A DNA stretch of 7,520 bases from an uncultured Clostridia bacterium (GTDB taxonomy: Bacteria > Bacillota > Clostridia > Lachnospirales > Lachnospiraceae), in NCBI GenBank assembly GCA_946614685.1, contig CAMOHF010000046.1:1-7520 (forward strand), given 5' to 3'. This document shows positions 1-5,766 of the stretch, piece by piece. The notes under the pieces were generated by a model, which was given only the letters and a program-made list of their open reading frames with translations, was not told where the DNA came from and did not search any database. The position numbers were made by a program, and so were the translations under genes. Position 1 is the first letter of the stretch, and each line of letters opens with the position of its first letter.

Positions 1-698
1 GGGGGAATCCCGCCTGCGCCGATACCCTGAATCTTGTGAGGGCCATGGGGTCCTCCGTTTAAGGCTGCACTGCCCAAAGGCTCTACGGCCACGATGGTGA
101 GATCCGGGTTCTTCTCGCGAAGATACTTTCCGGTTCCGCTGATGGTACCGCCGGTACCGGATGTTGCCACCAGGATGTCTACCTTGCCGTCCGTGTCCTC
201 CCAAATCTCCGGTCCCGTCGTCTTGTAGTGCGCGCCGGGGTTACCCGGATTGCCTCCCTGTCCTATGATCACTGCATTGTCTGTCTGTTCAAAAAGCTCT
301 GCAACTTTTTCATTGGCGCCCGCCATGCTTTTCTCCCCGGGGGTGAGATGCACCGTCGCACCGTAAGACTGCATCAGCTTCTTTCTCTCAGGAGATACAT
401 TGTCCGGCATGCAGAGCACAACCTTGTAGCCCCTTGCCGCACCGATAGCCGCAAGTCCGATCCCTGTGTTCCCTGACGTTCCCTCAAAGAGGGTTCCGCC
501 GGGCTTTAGAGTACCGGCCGCTTCCGCCGCCTCGATCATATTGATCGCGGGACGATCCTTCACGGAGCCCGCAGGATTGAATGCTTCCAGTTTCGCCAGA
601 ATATGTGCGTTGATATTCTCTTTTGCCTCGAGTCTGTCAAGCTCCACCAGCGGGGTGTGCCCGATCAGCTCCGTAATTCCGTGATAAATCTTTCCCAT
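1..698 (-). CDS. cysK: Cysteine synthase (O-acetylserine sulfhydrylase), 3' end missing
   Basis: PLP-dependent enzyme that makes L-cysteine from O-acetylserine and sulfide in the cytoplasm. I can read 232 complete codons from ATG at 698; the frame is still open at the window edge, so roughly 75 residues of a usual 305-310 are missing. The PLP-lysine motif NPAGSVKDR is at residues 41-49 with Lys47. The substrate loop GTSGNTG is at 73-79, and the PLP-phosphate loop SGTGGT is at 180-185, followed by the conserved NGGPHGPHKIQGIGAG segment. The start is supported by AAGGGAGTG a few bases upstream. Only 13 bp separate it from the GNAT gene, so it is the third structural gene of the operon that begins with the polycysteine leader. 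No serine acetyltransferase is visible. A cystathionine beta-synthase-like or O-phosphoserine-using relative is possible but less likely from these motifs. Confidence 0.94.
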   Translation of the reverse strand, partial: MGKIYHGITELIGHTPLVELDRLEAKENINAHILAKLEAFNPAGSVKDRPAINMIEAAEAAGTLKPGGTLFEGTSGNTGIGLAAIGAARGYKVVLCMPDNVSPERKKLMQSYGATVHLTPGEKSMAGANEKVAELFEQTDNAVIIGQGGNPGNPGAHYKTTGPEIWEDTDGKVDILVATSGTGGTISGTGKYLREKNPDLTIVAVEPLGSAALNGGPHGPHKIQGIGAGGIP

Positions 699-711
699 GT
701 TTTTCACTCCC

Positions 712-1146
712 TTAATCAAGTATCTTTTCCGTGTAGACCGTGGTGAAAAATGCCGAGTCGTCCACGTTGTTAAAATCTGCCGTATAGCCGAGCGCCTCGT
801 AAAAACCGACTGCCTCGTCGCGGCTTGTGATCACGATCTTCTTGTAACCAAGCTCTTTGATCCAATCCTCGGCAGCCTCGATGGCGATCCGTCCGATGCC
901 CTGCTTTCGTCTGTCAGACACTACGGCAACGCGCTCAATCTTCGCGTATCCCTCTTCCGGCAGAAAGTGAAGCCGACAGGTGCCAACCGGGTGCACACCA
1001 TCCAAGACCAATATGTAGTTGGTATCCGGCGTGTCCTCGGCAAACTCCTGATCCAGTCTGATATCGAATCCGTTCACCATTGCTTCCGTTCGTACAAAAT
1101 GCACGCCGGCGTGCTGCCACTCGGTTGTTGCCCTGATCGCTTCCAT
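712..1146 (-). CDS. GNAT family N-acetyltransferase
   Basis: A 144-residue single-domain acetyltransferase that should transfer acetyl from acetyl-CoA to an amine. Motif A is visible as ERVAVVSDRRKQGIGRIAI, with the CoA pyrophosphate loop R80-x-x-G83-x-G85. The family's motif B follows near residues 104-121 (IVITSRDEAVGFYEALGY). The start is chosen by AGGAG ending 9 bases before ATG 1146. It lies 12 bp after the solute-binding protein and 13 bp before cysK, so co-transcription is nearly certain. The substrate is unknown. By analogy, Bacillus subtilis uses GNAT enzymes (SnaA/SnaB) to N-acetylate S-modified cysteines before their breakdown, in operons with amino-acid transporters; a similar role here is an inference from context only. 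It is not a serine acetyltransferase, which has a left-handed beta-helix fold absent here. Confidence 0.87.
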   Translation of the reverse strand: MEAIRATTEWQHAGVHFVRTEAMVNGFDIRLDQEFAEDTPDTNYILVLDGVHPVGTCRLHFLPEEGYAKIERVAVVSDRRKQGIGRIAIEAAEDWIKELGYKKIVITSRDEAVGFYEALGYTADFNNVDDSAFFTTVYTEKILD

Positions 1147-1158
1147 GTTTTAAATCTC

Positions 1159-2799
1159 CTATTTTACCTTGATCTGTGCGTACCATCTGCTGGTGTGACC
1201 GGATGCGTCGTAGTTTACGGACTCAACCTTCTCGCTTACCGCATAGTAGGAACCTGTGTATACTACAGGGAGCGCTACCGCTTCCTCATCGAGTGCCTTA
1301 AGTACCTCGTTTACCTTCGCCTCTCTGTCCTTGCCTTCGAGTGCGATGATCTCTGCAACACCGTCGTCAACCACCTTGTTGTCCTTGGTTAAGTGGAGGA
1401 AGGAGTAGCTCGGGAAGAAGGGAGCAAATGCATCGTAAGCGCTGTATTTCTTGGGCGGCTCGAAGAAGTATACCGCACCTGCAAATTCCTCGGAGACGGG
1501 ATTCTCTCTGTAAAGGCTGGAAAGCTCTACGCGATCTACCTGGATCAGATCTGTCTCGATACCGATTTCCTTCCAGTAACCTACGATAGCCTGTGCCACA
1601 TCATTTGCGTACTCAGTGGAATCTACGAAGTAGAACTTCACTGCAGGATTCTTAAAACTGTCCGGATAACCTGCCTTGGCAAGGAGCTCCTTCGCCTTCT
1701 CGGGATTGTACTCTGCTACCTCATCATGGCTTCCGTCATAGCCGTAGGTGAAGGGGAAGAGACCCCAAACGCCTGCTGCCGTTGCATTGCCGTCGAAGAT
1801 GGTATCTACGATCTCCTGACGATTGATCGCAAGGCTGAGTGCCTTTCTTACATCAGCGTTCTGTGTAGCCTCACCTGTCTCCTCAAATGTACCGGAGAGG
1901 AAGAGGCCGAGTGTTGTGGAGTAAGGTGCTTCCTCAACACGAATGCCGTTCACGCCGTCCACAACGGGTACGGAGTTTCCGGAAATGGGAGCAAAGTCGA
2001 TGTCGCCTGCCTGAAGCGCTGCGATACGTGTGCTCTCCTCTGTGTACTGCTTTACAACAAGCTTGTCGTAGTTGGGCTGCTCACCCCAGTACTCTGTGTT
2101 CTTGGTGTATGTGATCTGCTCGCCTGCGGTATAGCTCTCAAATGCGAAGGGACCGGTTCCGACAGGGTTCTTGCCGAACTCTTCCTCACCGACCTTCTCA
2201 AAGTAATCGCTGGGAAGGATGAGGCCTGCGCCTGTTGCGTTGGAGGAAAGCAGGTACTCGTACTCTGCTACCGGCTCCTTGAAATTGATCACTACCGTGT
2301 AATCATCCGGTGTCTCGATGGATGCGATGTAGTCAACCAACAGGTTCTTGTCTGCCTGGTTGGATGCATCACTTGCGTAATACTCTAAGGTAAATTTCAC
2401 GTCCTCTGCGTTGAAATCGCTTCCGTCATGGAACTTTACGCCCTCGCGGAGGTTTAAGGTGAAGCTCTTCTTATCTGCCGCAAGCTCCCAGTCGGTTGCA
2501 AGACCGGGCTCGTAGTTTCCGTTGCCGTCCTGTGTGATCAGTGCATCGAAGATCGGTGCGCTGAGGTCGGACCAGGTTGTGGTGGTGAGCGCCGGGTTGA
2601 TGGGCTCATCGGGAATCTTTACGACGCCGACGGTGAGCACTTTCTGTTCTACGCTTACAGCATCGCTTCCGCTGTTCACTGCGTTAGAGCTTGTGCTTCC
2701 GTTTGCATCATTCTTTGAACCGCAGGCTGCAAGTCCCGCAGTCAGTGACAGTAATAAGGCTGCGGAAAGCAATCGCTTTCCCAAATGTAATTTCTTCAT
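1159..2799 (-). CDS. ABC transporter substrate-binding lipoprotein, family 5 (peptide/nickel/glutathione type)
   Basis: A 546-residue extracytoplasmic binding protein of the DppA/OppA/NikA/GsiB family. Residues 1-26 are a lipoprotein signal peptide: basic MKKLHLGKR, a Leu/Ala-rich core, and the lipobox L23-A-A-C26. A Ser/Asn/Gly-rich linker follows. The family 5 signature lies at about 97-139, with PGLATDWELAADKKSF followed by REGVKFHDG and NAEDVKFTLE. The NPVGTGPFAFESY block is also characteristic. Start 2799 is preceded by AAAGAGGAAAAC. It is the first full-length gene after the leader ORF, with 60 nt between the leader stop and this start. No permease or ATPase follows it; the nearest ATPase (6800-7520) is in the upstream operon beyond a terminator, and may be its partner. 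The ligand cannot be read from sequence. Linkage to cysK favours a sulfur-containing peptide or conjugate, as an inference. Confidence 0.95.
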   Translation of the reverse strand: MKKLHLGKRLLSAALLLSLTAGLAACGSKNDANGSTSSNAVNSGSDAVSVEQKVLTVGVVKIPDEPINPALTTTTWSDLSAPIFDALITQDGNGNYEPGLATDWELAADKKSFTLNLREGVKFHDGSDFNAEDVKFTLEYYASDASNQADKNLLVDYIASIETPDDYTVVINFKEPVAEYEYLLSSNATGAGLILPSDYFEKVGEEEFGKNPVGTGPFAFESYTAGEQITYTKNTEYWGEQPNYDKLVVKQYTEESTRIAALQAGDIDFAPISGNSVPVVDGVNGIRVEEAPYSTTLGLFLSGTFEETGEATQNADVRKALSLAINRQEIVDTIFDGNATAAGVWGLFPFTYGYDGSHDEVAEYNPEKAKELLAKAGYPDSFKNPAVKFYFVDSTEYANDVAQAIVGYWKEIGIETDLIQVDRVELSSLYRENPVSEEFAGAVYFFEPPKKYSAYDAFAPFFPSYSFLHLTKDNKVVDDGVAEIIALEGKDREAKVNEVLKALDEEAVALPVVYTGSYYAVSEKVESVNYDASGHTSRWYAQIKVK

Positions 2800-2823
2800 A
2801 ATTGTTTTCCTCTTTCTTTCTAT

Positions 2824-2910
2824 ATTCGTATGCCCGTGCGGGCCGGTTGATCATATTCGTTATCTGCAACAGCAACAGCAAGAAGCACACATTCGTTCCA
2901 TCAAACGAAT
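2824..2910 (-). promoter_or_regulatory. Leader RNA with competing ATTCGTT / AACGAAT pairings
   Basis: On the minus strand ATTCGTT (2910-2904) can pair with AACGAAT (2897-2891) in a perfect 7-bp hairpin with a 6-nt loop inside the leader ORF. A second identical AACGAAT (2861-2855) overlaps the leader stop codon, and a third copy lacking the first base, ACGAAT (2829-2824), lies just before the binding-protein ribosome site. A small GC hairpin GCCC-GCAC-GGGC (2843-2832) sits between the last two copies. The first arm therefore has mutually exclusive partners on either side of the Cys codons. A ribosome paused on the Cys tract would change which pairing is available. The stems are seen directly; the regulatory role is inference and 7-bp A/U-containing stems are only moderately stable. 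Confidence 0.4.
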
Positions 2911-2937
2911 CCTTTCTTTATTCTTTCTTTTGTTCAT
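2860..2937 (-). CDS. Polycysteine leader peptide (25 aa), probable cysteine-sensing uORF
   Basis: A short ORF starting ATG 2937 and ending TAA at 2862-2860. It is preceded by AAGGAGTG (2952-2945) with 7 nt spacing, as good a ribosome binding site as any in the window. The peptide begins with a very basic segment (MNKRKNKERIRLMER) and ends MCASCCCCCR. Six of its 25 residues are Cys, five of them consecutive, encoded by alternating TGC and TGT just before the stop. It sits about 45 nt from the predicted transcription start and 60 nt before the binding-protein gene of a cysK operon. This arrangement matches amino-acid leader peptides, where ribosome stalling at the scarce amino acid controls downstream expression. 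Polycysteine uORFs with this role have been reported in mycobacteria; I know of none described for Clostridia. I see no U-tailed terminator between it and the structural genes, so control would be translational or Rho-linked. The caveat is that the Cys run is also a short TGCTGT repeat. Confidence 0.72.
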   Translation of the reverse strand: MNKRKNKERIRLMERMCASCCCCCR

Positions 2938-2965
2938 AGTACATCACTCCTTGTTTGAAACTTGA

Positions 2966-2988
2966 TCGCCTATCGGATTACTAGGTGA
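2966..2988. promoter_or_regulatory. Imperfect dyad over the predicted transcription start (candidate operator)
   Basis: On the plus strand TCGCCTA and TAGGTGA form 7-base arms with one mismatch separated by 9 bases. The dyad overlaps the last base of the -10 box and spans +1, a position typical of a repressor site. One arm would lie largely outside the transcript, so a DNA-protein role is more plausible than an RNA hairpin. A cysteine-metabolism repressor of the Rrf2/CymR type is conceivable, but I cannot match a consensus with confidence. Confidence 0.3.
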
Positions 2989-3016
2989 GTATATCCCATC
3001 CCCCGGTTTCTGTCCA
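2988..3016 (-). promoter_or_regulatory. Sigma-A-type promoter for the leader-SBP-GNAT-cysK operon
   Basis: The -35 box TGGACA (3016-3011) matches the consensus TTGACA at 5 of 6 positions. The spacer is exactly 17 bp. The -10 box TATACT (2993-2988) matches TATAAT at 5 of 6. The predicted start is around 2982-2981, which gives about 45 nt before the leader ATG and about 180 nt before the binding-protein ATG. It lies directly after the upstream operon's terminator, so the second operon has its own promoter. Confidence 0.66.
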
Positions 3017-3025
3017 ATACAGAAA
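3007..3025. promoter_or_regulatory. Perfect dyad TTTCTGT-N5-ACAGAAA over the -35 box (candidate operator)
   Basis: Perfect 7-bp inverted repeat with a 5-bp spacer; the minus-strand -35 hexamer TGGACA lies across its spacer and one arm. It also overlaps the tail of the upstream terminator. As a DNA symmetry element at -35 it is well placed for a regulator. In read-through RNA it could alternatively form a small hairpin. A related but reversed motif, ACAGA-AGCG-TCTGT, occurs at 3075-3088 in the 3' untranslated part of the upstream operon. Confidence 0.35.
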
Positions 3026-3061
3026 GCAAAGAGCCGGTTATAGCCTCTCGCTATAACCGGC
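3019..3061 (-). terminator. Rho-independent terminator of the ferredoxin operon
   Basis: Perfect 12-bp stem: GCCGGTTATAGC (3033-3044) against GCTATAACCGGC (3050-3061), with a 5-nt loop. On the minus strand the stem is followed by TCTTTGCTTTCTGT, a T-rich but interrupted tail, whereas the plus-strand side has no T-run. It starts 37 bp after the ferredoxin stop and lies just before the next operon's promoter, marking the boundary between two transcription units. The broken T-tract may allow some read-through. Confidence 0.8.
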
Positions 3062-3097
3062 CCATGTGTACGAAACAGAAGCGTCTGTCCGATTTTG

Positions 3098-3316
3098 TTA
3101 CTCGTTCTTTAATATCACTGGCTTGGCGCTCGCATCATAGATGATCTCGATGCAGTTCTTCGGGCAGTCGAAACGGCATGCGCCGCAGAGCCAGCAGGCC
3201 TCGGGACGCTTTACATATACCTTGCCCTCCTCGTCTAACTCGTAGACGCACTCGGGGCAGCGCTCGTAGCATAATTTGCAGTTGATGCATTTGGACTTAT
3301 CAATTTTGTGTGACAT
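3098..3316 (-). CDS. 2x[4Fe-4S] ferredoxin, AprB-like minimal electron carrier
   Basis: A 72-residue cytoplasmic ferredoxin. The two cluster motifs are C10-x2-C13-x2-C16-x3-C20-P and C41-x2-C44-x2-C47-x3-C51-P, the arrangement that binds two [4Fe-4S] clusters, plus extra cysteines at 23 and 55. The start at 3316 follows AAAAGGAGGT with about 8 nt spacing. It is the last gene of its operon and lies downstream of the flavoprotein, so it is the probable redox partner of that enzyme. The pairing of an AprA-like flavoprotein with an AprB-like ferredoxin resembles APS reductase, but this protein lacks the long C-terminal tail of dissimilatory AprB (about 150 residues). A general-purpose ferredoxin is the alternative. 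Confidence 0.94.
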   Translation of the reverse strand: MSHKIDKSKCINCKLCYERCPECVYELDEEGKVYVKRPEACWLCGACRFDCPKNCIEIIYDASAKPVILKNE

Positions 3317-3340
3317 AAGTGTACCTCCTTTTATGAAATG

Positions 3341-3409
3341 CCCCCTCGCCTTCGCTCGGCGGCCACTCGTCGGCGCTGTTTAAAATCATGACTCCGTCAT
3401 GATAGCGCC
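3341..3409. repeat. Palindromic intergenic element, possibly a dispersed repeat
   Basis: The 103-bp gap between the flavoprotein and ferredoxin genes is unusually long for this operon, whose other spacers are 4-27 bp, and is packed with symmetry. GGCGCT (3372-3377) pairs with AGCGCC (3404-3409), enclosing a perfect TCATGAC-TCC-GTCATGA hairpin (3386-3402). A GC-rich CGCC-N7-GGCG stem lies at 3347-3361. On the minus strand the inner hairpin is followed by TTTTAAAC, which could weaken or process the transcript. AGAGGAGG (3415-3408) precedes ATG 3400 with 7 nt spacing but opens only a four-codon frame (MTES). The look is that of a REP/ERIC-like element; genome copy number would decide it. Confidence 0.42.
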
Positions 3410-3419
3410 TCCTCTTAAA

Positions 3420-5219
3420 TCAGAACCTCGCACCCGGGTTGGTGAATGCGCATTCCGGTGTATAATCATCGGGAAATCCGTTCTCGTGTACCGTGTGGAC
3501 GAGCTTGCCCGCCTCATCGAAGTGCACGCCGTAGATCTCCTTCTTATCTGCTTTCTTTTCCTCTCCGTTATGAACTCTTCGGAATCCGAAGATGCTCTCC
3601 TCTCTGTACTTTGCTGCCTCAAAGAGCGCTTCCGCGGAATCAAGCAGGAAGAGTACCTCAAAGGCCTTCGAAAGATCGTAAGGATCTTCCGCCTGCAGAC
3701 GGTGCTGCTCTCTGATCTTATGAAGAAGCTTTAAGGCATTCTCGATCTTGCCGTCCGTGAGCGGGAATCTGGCAAACTGACCCACGATACTTCGGATCTC
3801 ACGCTCCACATCTGCCCAGGTATATCCGTCTTCCTCGGCGCGGATGGACTCCGCCTGACGCTTCACTTCCTCAAGCTGTGCTTCCTCCCATGCGGGAAAT
3901 TCCGCGATCTCTTTCGCACGGGTCCCGGCCTGAAGTCCCGACTCAAAACCGTAGACCACGGCACCCGGTGCAAATCCGTTGCCGATGGCGCCGGTGACAT
4001 CGCCTGCCGCATAGAGATTCGGCAGCGTGGTCTCCAAGTGCTCGTCCACAAAGACACCCGCATCGGATCCGCCGATGATCACGCGCTCCTCGTACTTAAG
4101 CGGAACCTTGATCTCTTTTAAGGTAAGTCCCTCGTGCTCTAAGTTGTCAAGCCAGAGCCCCATCATGCCCTCGTTTCGAAGAGCAAATGTGATCTGCTCG
4201 ATCTCCTCATCCGTCGCCTCGGAGAGATCCATATAAAGCTGCACGCCCTGTTGCAAAAGCTCGGAAGCCTTCGCCTTCTGCTCATAATACTTCTTGTAAT
4301 CCGCCTGATTCTTCTTCACGTAATCCGGCTCGTCAAGGTCGTACTCCTTGCTTCGCTCAACGATCACGTTCCCGTCATCGTCCACCAGTCTTCCCGCAGG
4401 CCACCAGCTTCCGCCGGGGGTTCCCACCGTAAACTGGAATCCGTTGAATGTCATGCCGCCGTTTTTGATGGCAAGCTCTAAATTCACCACATCGGCACCG
4501 GCACGGATCGGCAATGCGATTCCCGCGCCGCTTGTTGTGGCGCTCGGATGCTTGAAGTGACGGTTCGTCGTAACACCGCTTTCCGTGAGACGGTCCGCAC
4601 CTCCGTTGGTTGCAAGCACGGTTGCCTTCGCCGTTACCACGATCAGTTTATCCTCTCTGGTGGAAAGCGCAATCGCGCCGGCACATTTGCCGTCCTTTGA
4701 ACGGAGGATCCTCACCGCCTCTGCACGGTTTACAATCTCTACGCCTGCTTTAAGCATGGCGTTGGTCAGACACACCTTGACATCGCGCCCCTCGTAGTTG
4801 TAGCTGGTCGGAACGCTCTGCCACTGGGGCACGAGGCGGATACCGTTCACCAGGTGACGGTTCTTCGCATCGAATCCCACGCCGATGGCGGAAAGCTTCT
4901 TGTAGACTCTCTCGTAGCTTGTGTCCACGAAGAGATGTCCGAGCTTCGGATAGCCAAAGCCCTTCTCGAGAAGGGAGAACATGACCATATCCTTCTTCAT
5001 GTCGTCCTTTGTATATCCCACCTTCTCATGTACCTCCGGCACATAGCTGAAGATGTGATCCAGTCCCGAACCGGCATTGCCGCTTCGAAATGTATTGCCT
5101 GCCTCAAGGAGGATGACGGATGCGCCCTCCTCACGGGCCTGAAGGGCTGCCGTGCAACCCGCGAGACCGCCGCCTATAACCAGGACATCGGTTTCAAGTC
5201 TTTCAATTTCGTAACTCAT
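3420..5219 (-). CDS. FAD-dependent oxidoreductase of the AprA / fumarate-reductase flavoprotein family
   Basis: A 599-residue soluble flavoprotein with no signal peptide. The N-terminal Rossmann dinucleotide motif is DVLVIGGGLAGCTAA (GGGLAG at 16-21), with Glu39 at the end of the second strand. RSGNAGSGLDH (45-55) resembles the FAD-contacting loop of AprA/FrdA. The second FAD segment is NLYAAGDVTGAIGNGF (401-416). A helical C-terminal domain runs from about 440. Length is slightly below AprA. Start 5219 has TTAGGAGG 9 nt upstream. It lies 27 bp after the GST helical-domain gene and precedes a two-cluster ferredoxin, its likely electron partner. Members of this family reduce APS, fumarate or other substrates. 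No ATP sulfurylase is in view, so assimilatory APS reductase is possible but unproven; reduction or cleavage of an imported organosulfur compound is the contextual alternative. Confidence 0.93.
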   Translation of the reverse strand: MSYEIERLETDVLVIGGGLAGCTAALQAREEGASVILLEAGNTFRSGNAGSGLDHIFSYVPEVHEKVGYTKDDMKKDMVMFSLLEKGFGYPKLGHLFVDTSYERVYKKLSAIGVGFDAKNRHLVNGIRLVPQWQSVPTSYNYEGRDVKVCLTNAMLKAGVEIVNRAEAVRILRSKDGKCAGAIALSTREDKLIVVTAKATVLATNGGADRLTESGVTTNRHFKHPSATTSGAGIALPIRAGADVVNLELAIKNGGMTFNGFQFTVGTPGGSWWPAGRLVDDDGNVIVERSKEYDLDEPDYVKKNQADYKKYYEQKAKASELLQQGVQLYMDLSEATDEEIEQITFALRNEGMMGLWLDNLEHEGLTLKEIKVPLKYEERVIIGGSDAGVFVDEHLETTLPNLYAAGDVTGAIGNGFAPGAVVYGFESGLQAGTRAKEIAEFPAWEEAQLEEVKRQAESIRAEEDGYTWADVEREIRSIVGQFARFPLTDGKIENALKLLHKIREQHRLQAEDPYDLSKAFEVLFLLDSAEALFEAAKYREESIFGFRRVHNGEEKKADKKEIYGVHFDEAGKLVHTVHENGFPDDYTPECAFTNPGARF

Positions 5220-5246
5220 ATGTGTTTCCTCCTAAATCAGTTGCCC

Positions 5247-5762
5247 TTAGTCCCATGCGCTCATATCCGGTCCGATCATCACGATGTGGTACGGATTTTG
5301 CTCATCCGTCTGACCCTCGTAGTAGGATTTCTTGATCTCCTCAAAATCGGTTGCCTTCTTGAATGCATCCATGTGATACAGTTTTTTCGCATAGCGAAAC
5401 AGGTTCTTGTAGTGACTGATCTTGTGTCTGTTCAAGCGGTAAGCGAAGAAGAAGATACTGTCGAATCTTACCAAAACGGAGTAGAGTCTGATGTCCGCAT
5501 CCGTGATCTTGTCTCCTGTCAGATACTTTCTCTGTGCGAGGCTTGCATTCAATTCGGAAAGAGCCTCAAACACCTTGTCATATGCAGCTTCGTATGCTTC
5601 CTGTGTCGTCGCCGCTCCCGCGGCATCGATCGGCGTGAAGAGTTCTTTGTCTAACCATGTAGACATGGCACTCTGTTCGATGCTGACTTTTTCTTCGTAG
5701 TCCTTAAGGGCAGATCGATCCACCTCCAAGGACGCCAATACATTTTCATCCTGATATGCCAT
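5247..5762 (-). CDS. Stand-alone GST C-terminal helical domain protein (xi-class/GHR-like)
   Basis: A 171-residue protein matching only the all-helical C-terminal half of glutathionyl-hydroquinone reductases. The diagnostic block KYLTGDKITDADIRLYSVLVRFD is at about 79-101 (shown here only as a marker), followed by NRHKISHYKNLFRYAKKLY and a terminal IGPDMSAWD. The N-terminal thioredoxin fold and its catalytic Cys are absent, and the protein has no cysteine at all. I choose ATG 5762 because AGAAGGAGA sits just upstream; a longer 208-codon frame would overlap the preceding gene and lacks a comparable site. Only 4 bp separate it from the preceding GHR-like gene, and its ribosome site lies inside that gene's last codons, indicating translational coupling. 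It may be a non-catalytic subunit pairing with the full-length paralogue. Decay after tandem duplication is the alternative, though the frame, start and stop look intact. Confidence 0.88.
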   Translation of the reverse strand: MAYQDENVLASLEVDRSALKDYEEKVSIEQSAMSTWLDKELFTPIDAAGAATTQEAYEAAYDKVFEALSELNASLAQRKYLTGDKITDADIRLYSVLVRFDSIFFFAYRLNRHKISHYKNLFRYAKKLYHMDAFKKATDFEEIKKSYYEGQTDEQNPYHIVMIGPDMSAWD

Positions 5763-5766
5763 AGTT

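Noticed and set aside
697..2388. Two long back-to-back plus-strand ORFs (231 and 331 codons) opposite the GNAT and binding-protein genes
   Set aside because: They are antisense to clear family members, carry no recognisable domain, have Cys/Leu/Val-rich low-quality composition and no convincing ribosome sites; they result from codon bias of the genes beneath.
2764..2781. Perfect GGAAAGC-N4-GCTTTCC hairpin in codons 7-12 of the binding-protein gene
   Set aside because: It lies inside the signal-peptide coding sequence and could modulate initiation, but seven-base pairs by chance in coding DNA are common and nothing else ties it to control.
2708..2890. Overlapping minus-strand frame (GTG start, CFLLLLLQ) that reads the TGCTGT run as leucines
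   Set aside because: It lacks a Shine-Dalgarno and runs out of frame into the binding-protein signal peptide; the Cys frame has an ideal ribosome site and stops neatly, and cysK linkage favours Cys.
2800..2982. T-box, SAM riboswitch or intrinsic terminator in the leader of the cysK operon
   Set aside because: No T-box core (AGGGTGG…) or S-box-like sequence is recognisable, and no stem in the leader is followed by a T-run; the GCCC-GCAC-GGGC hairpin is followed by mixed sequence.
4854..5654. 266-codon plus-strand ORF opposite the flavoprotein and helical GST genes
   Set aside because: It spans antisense to parts of two well-supported genes with no family features, so it is a shadow frame.
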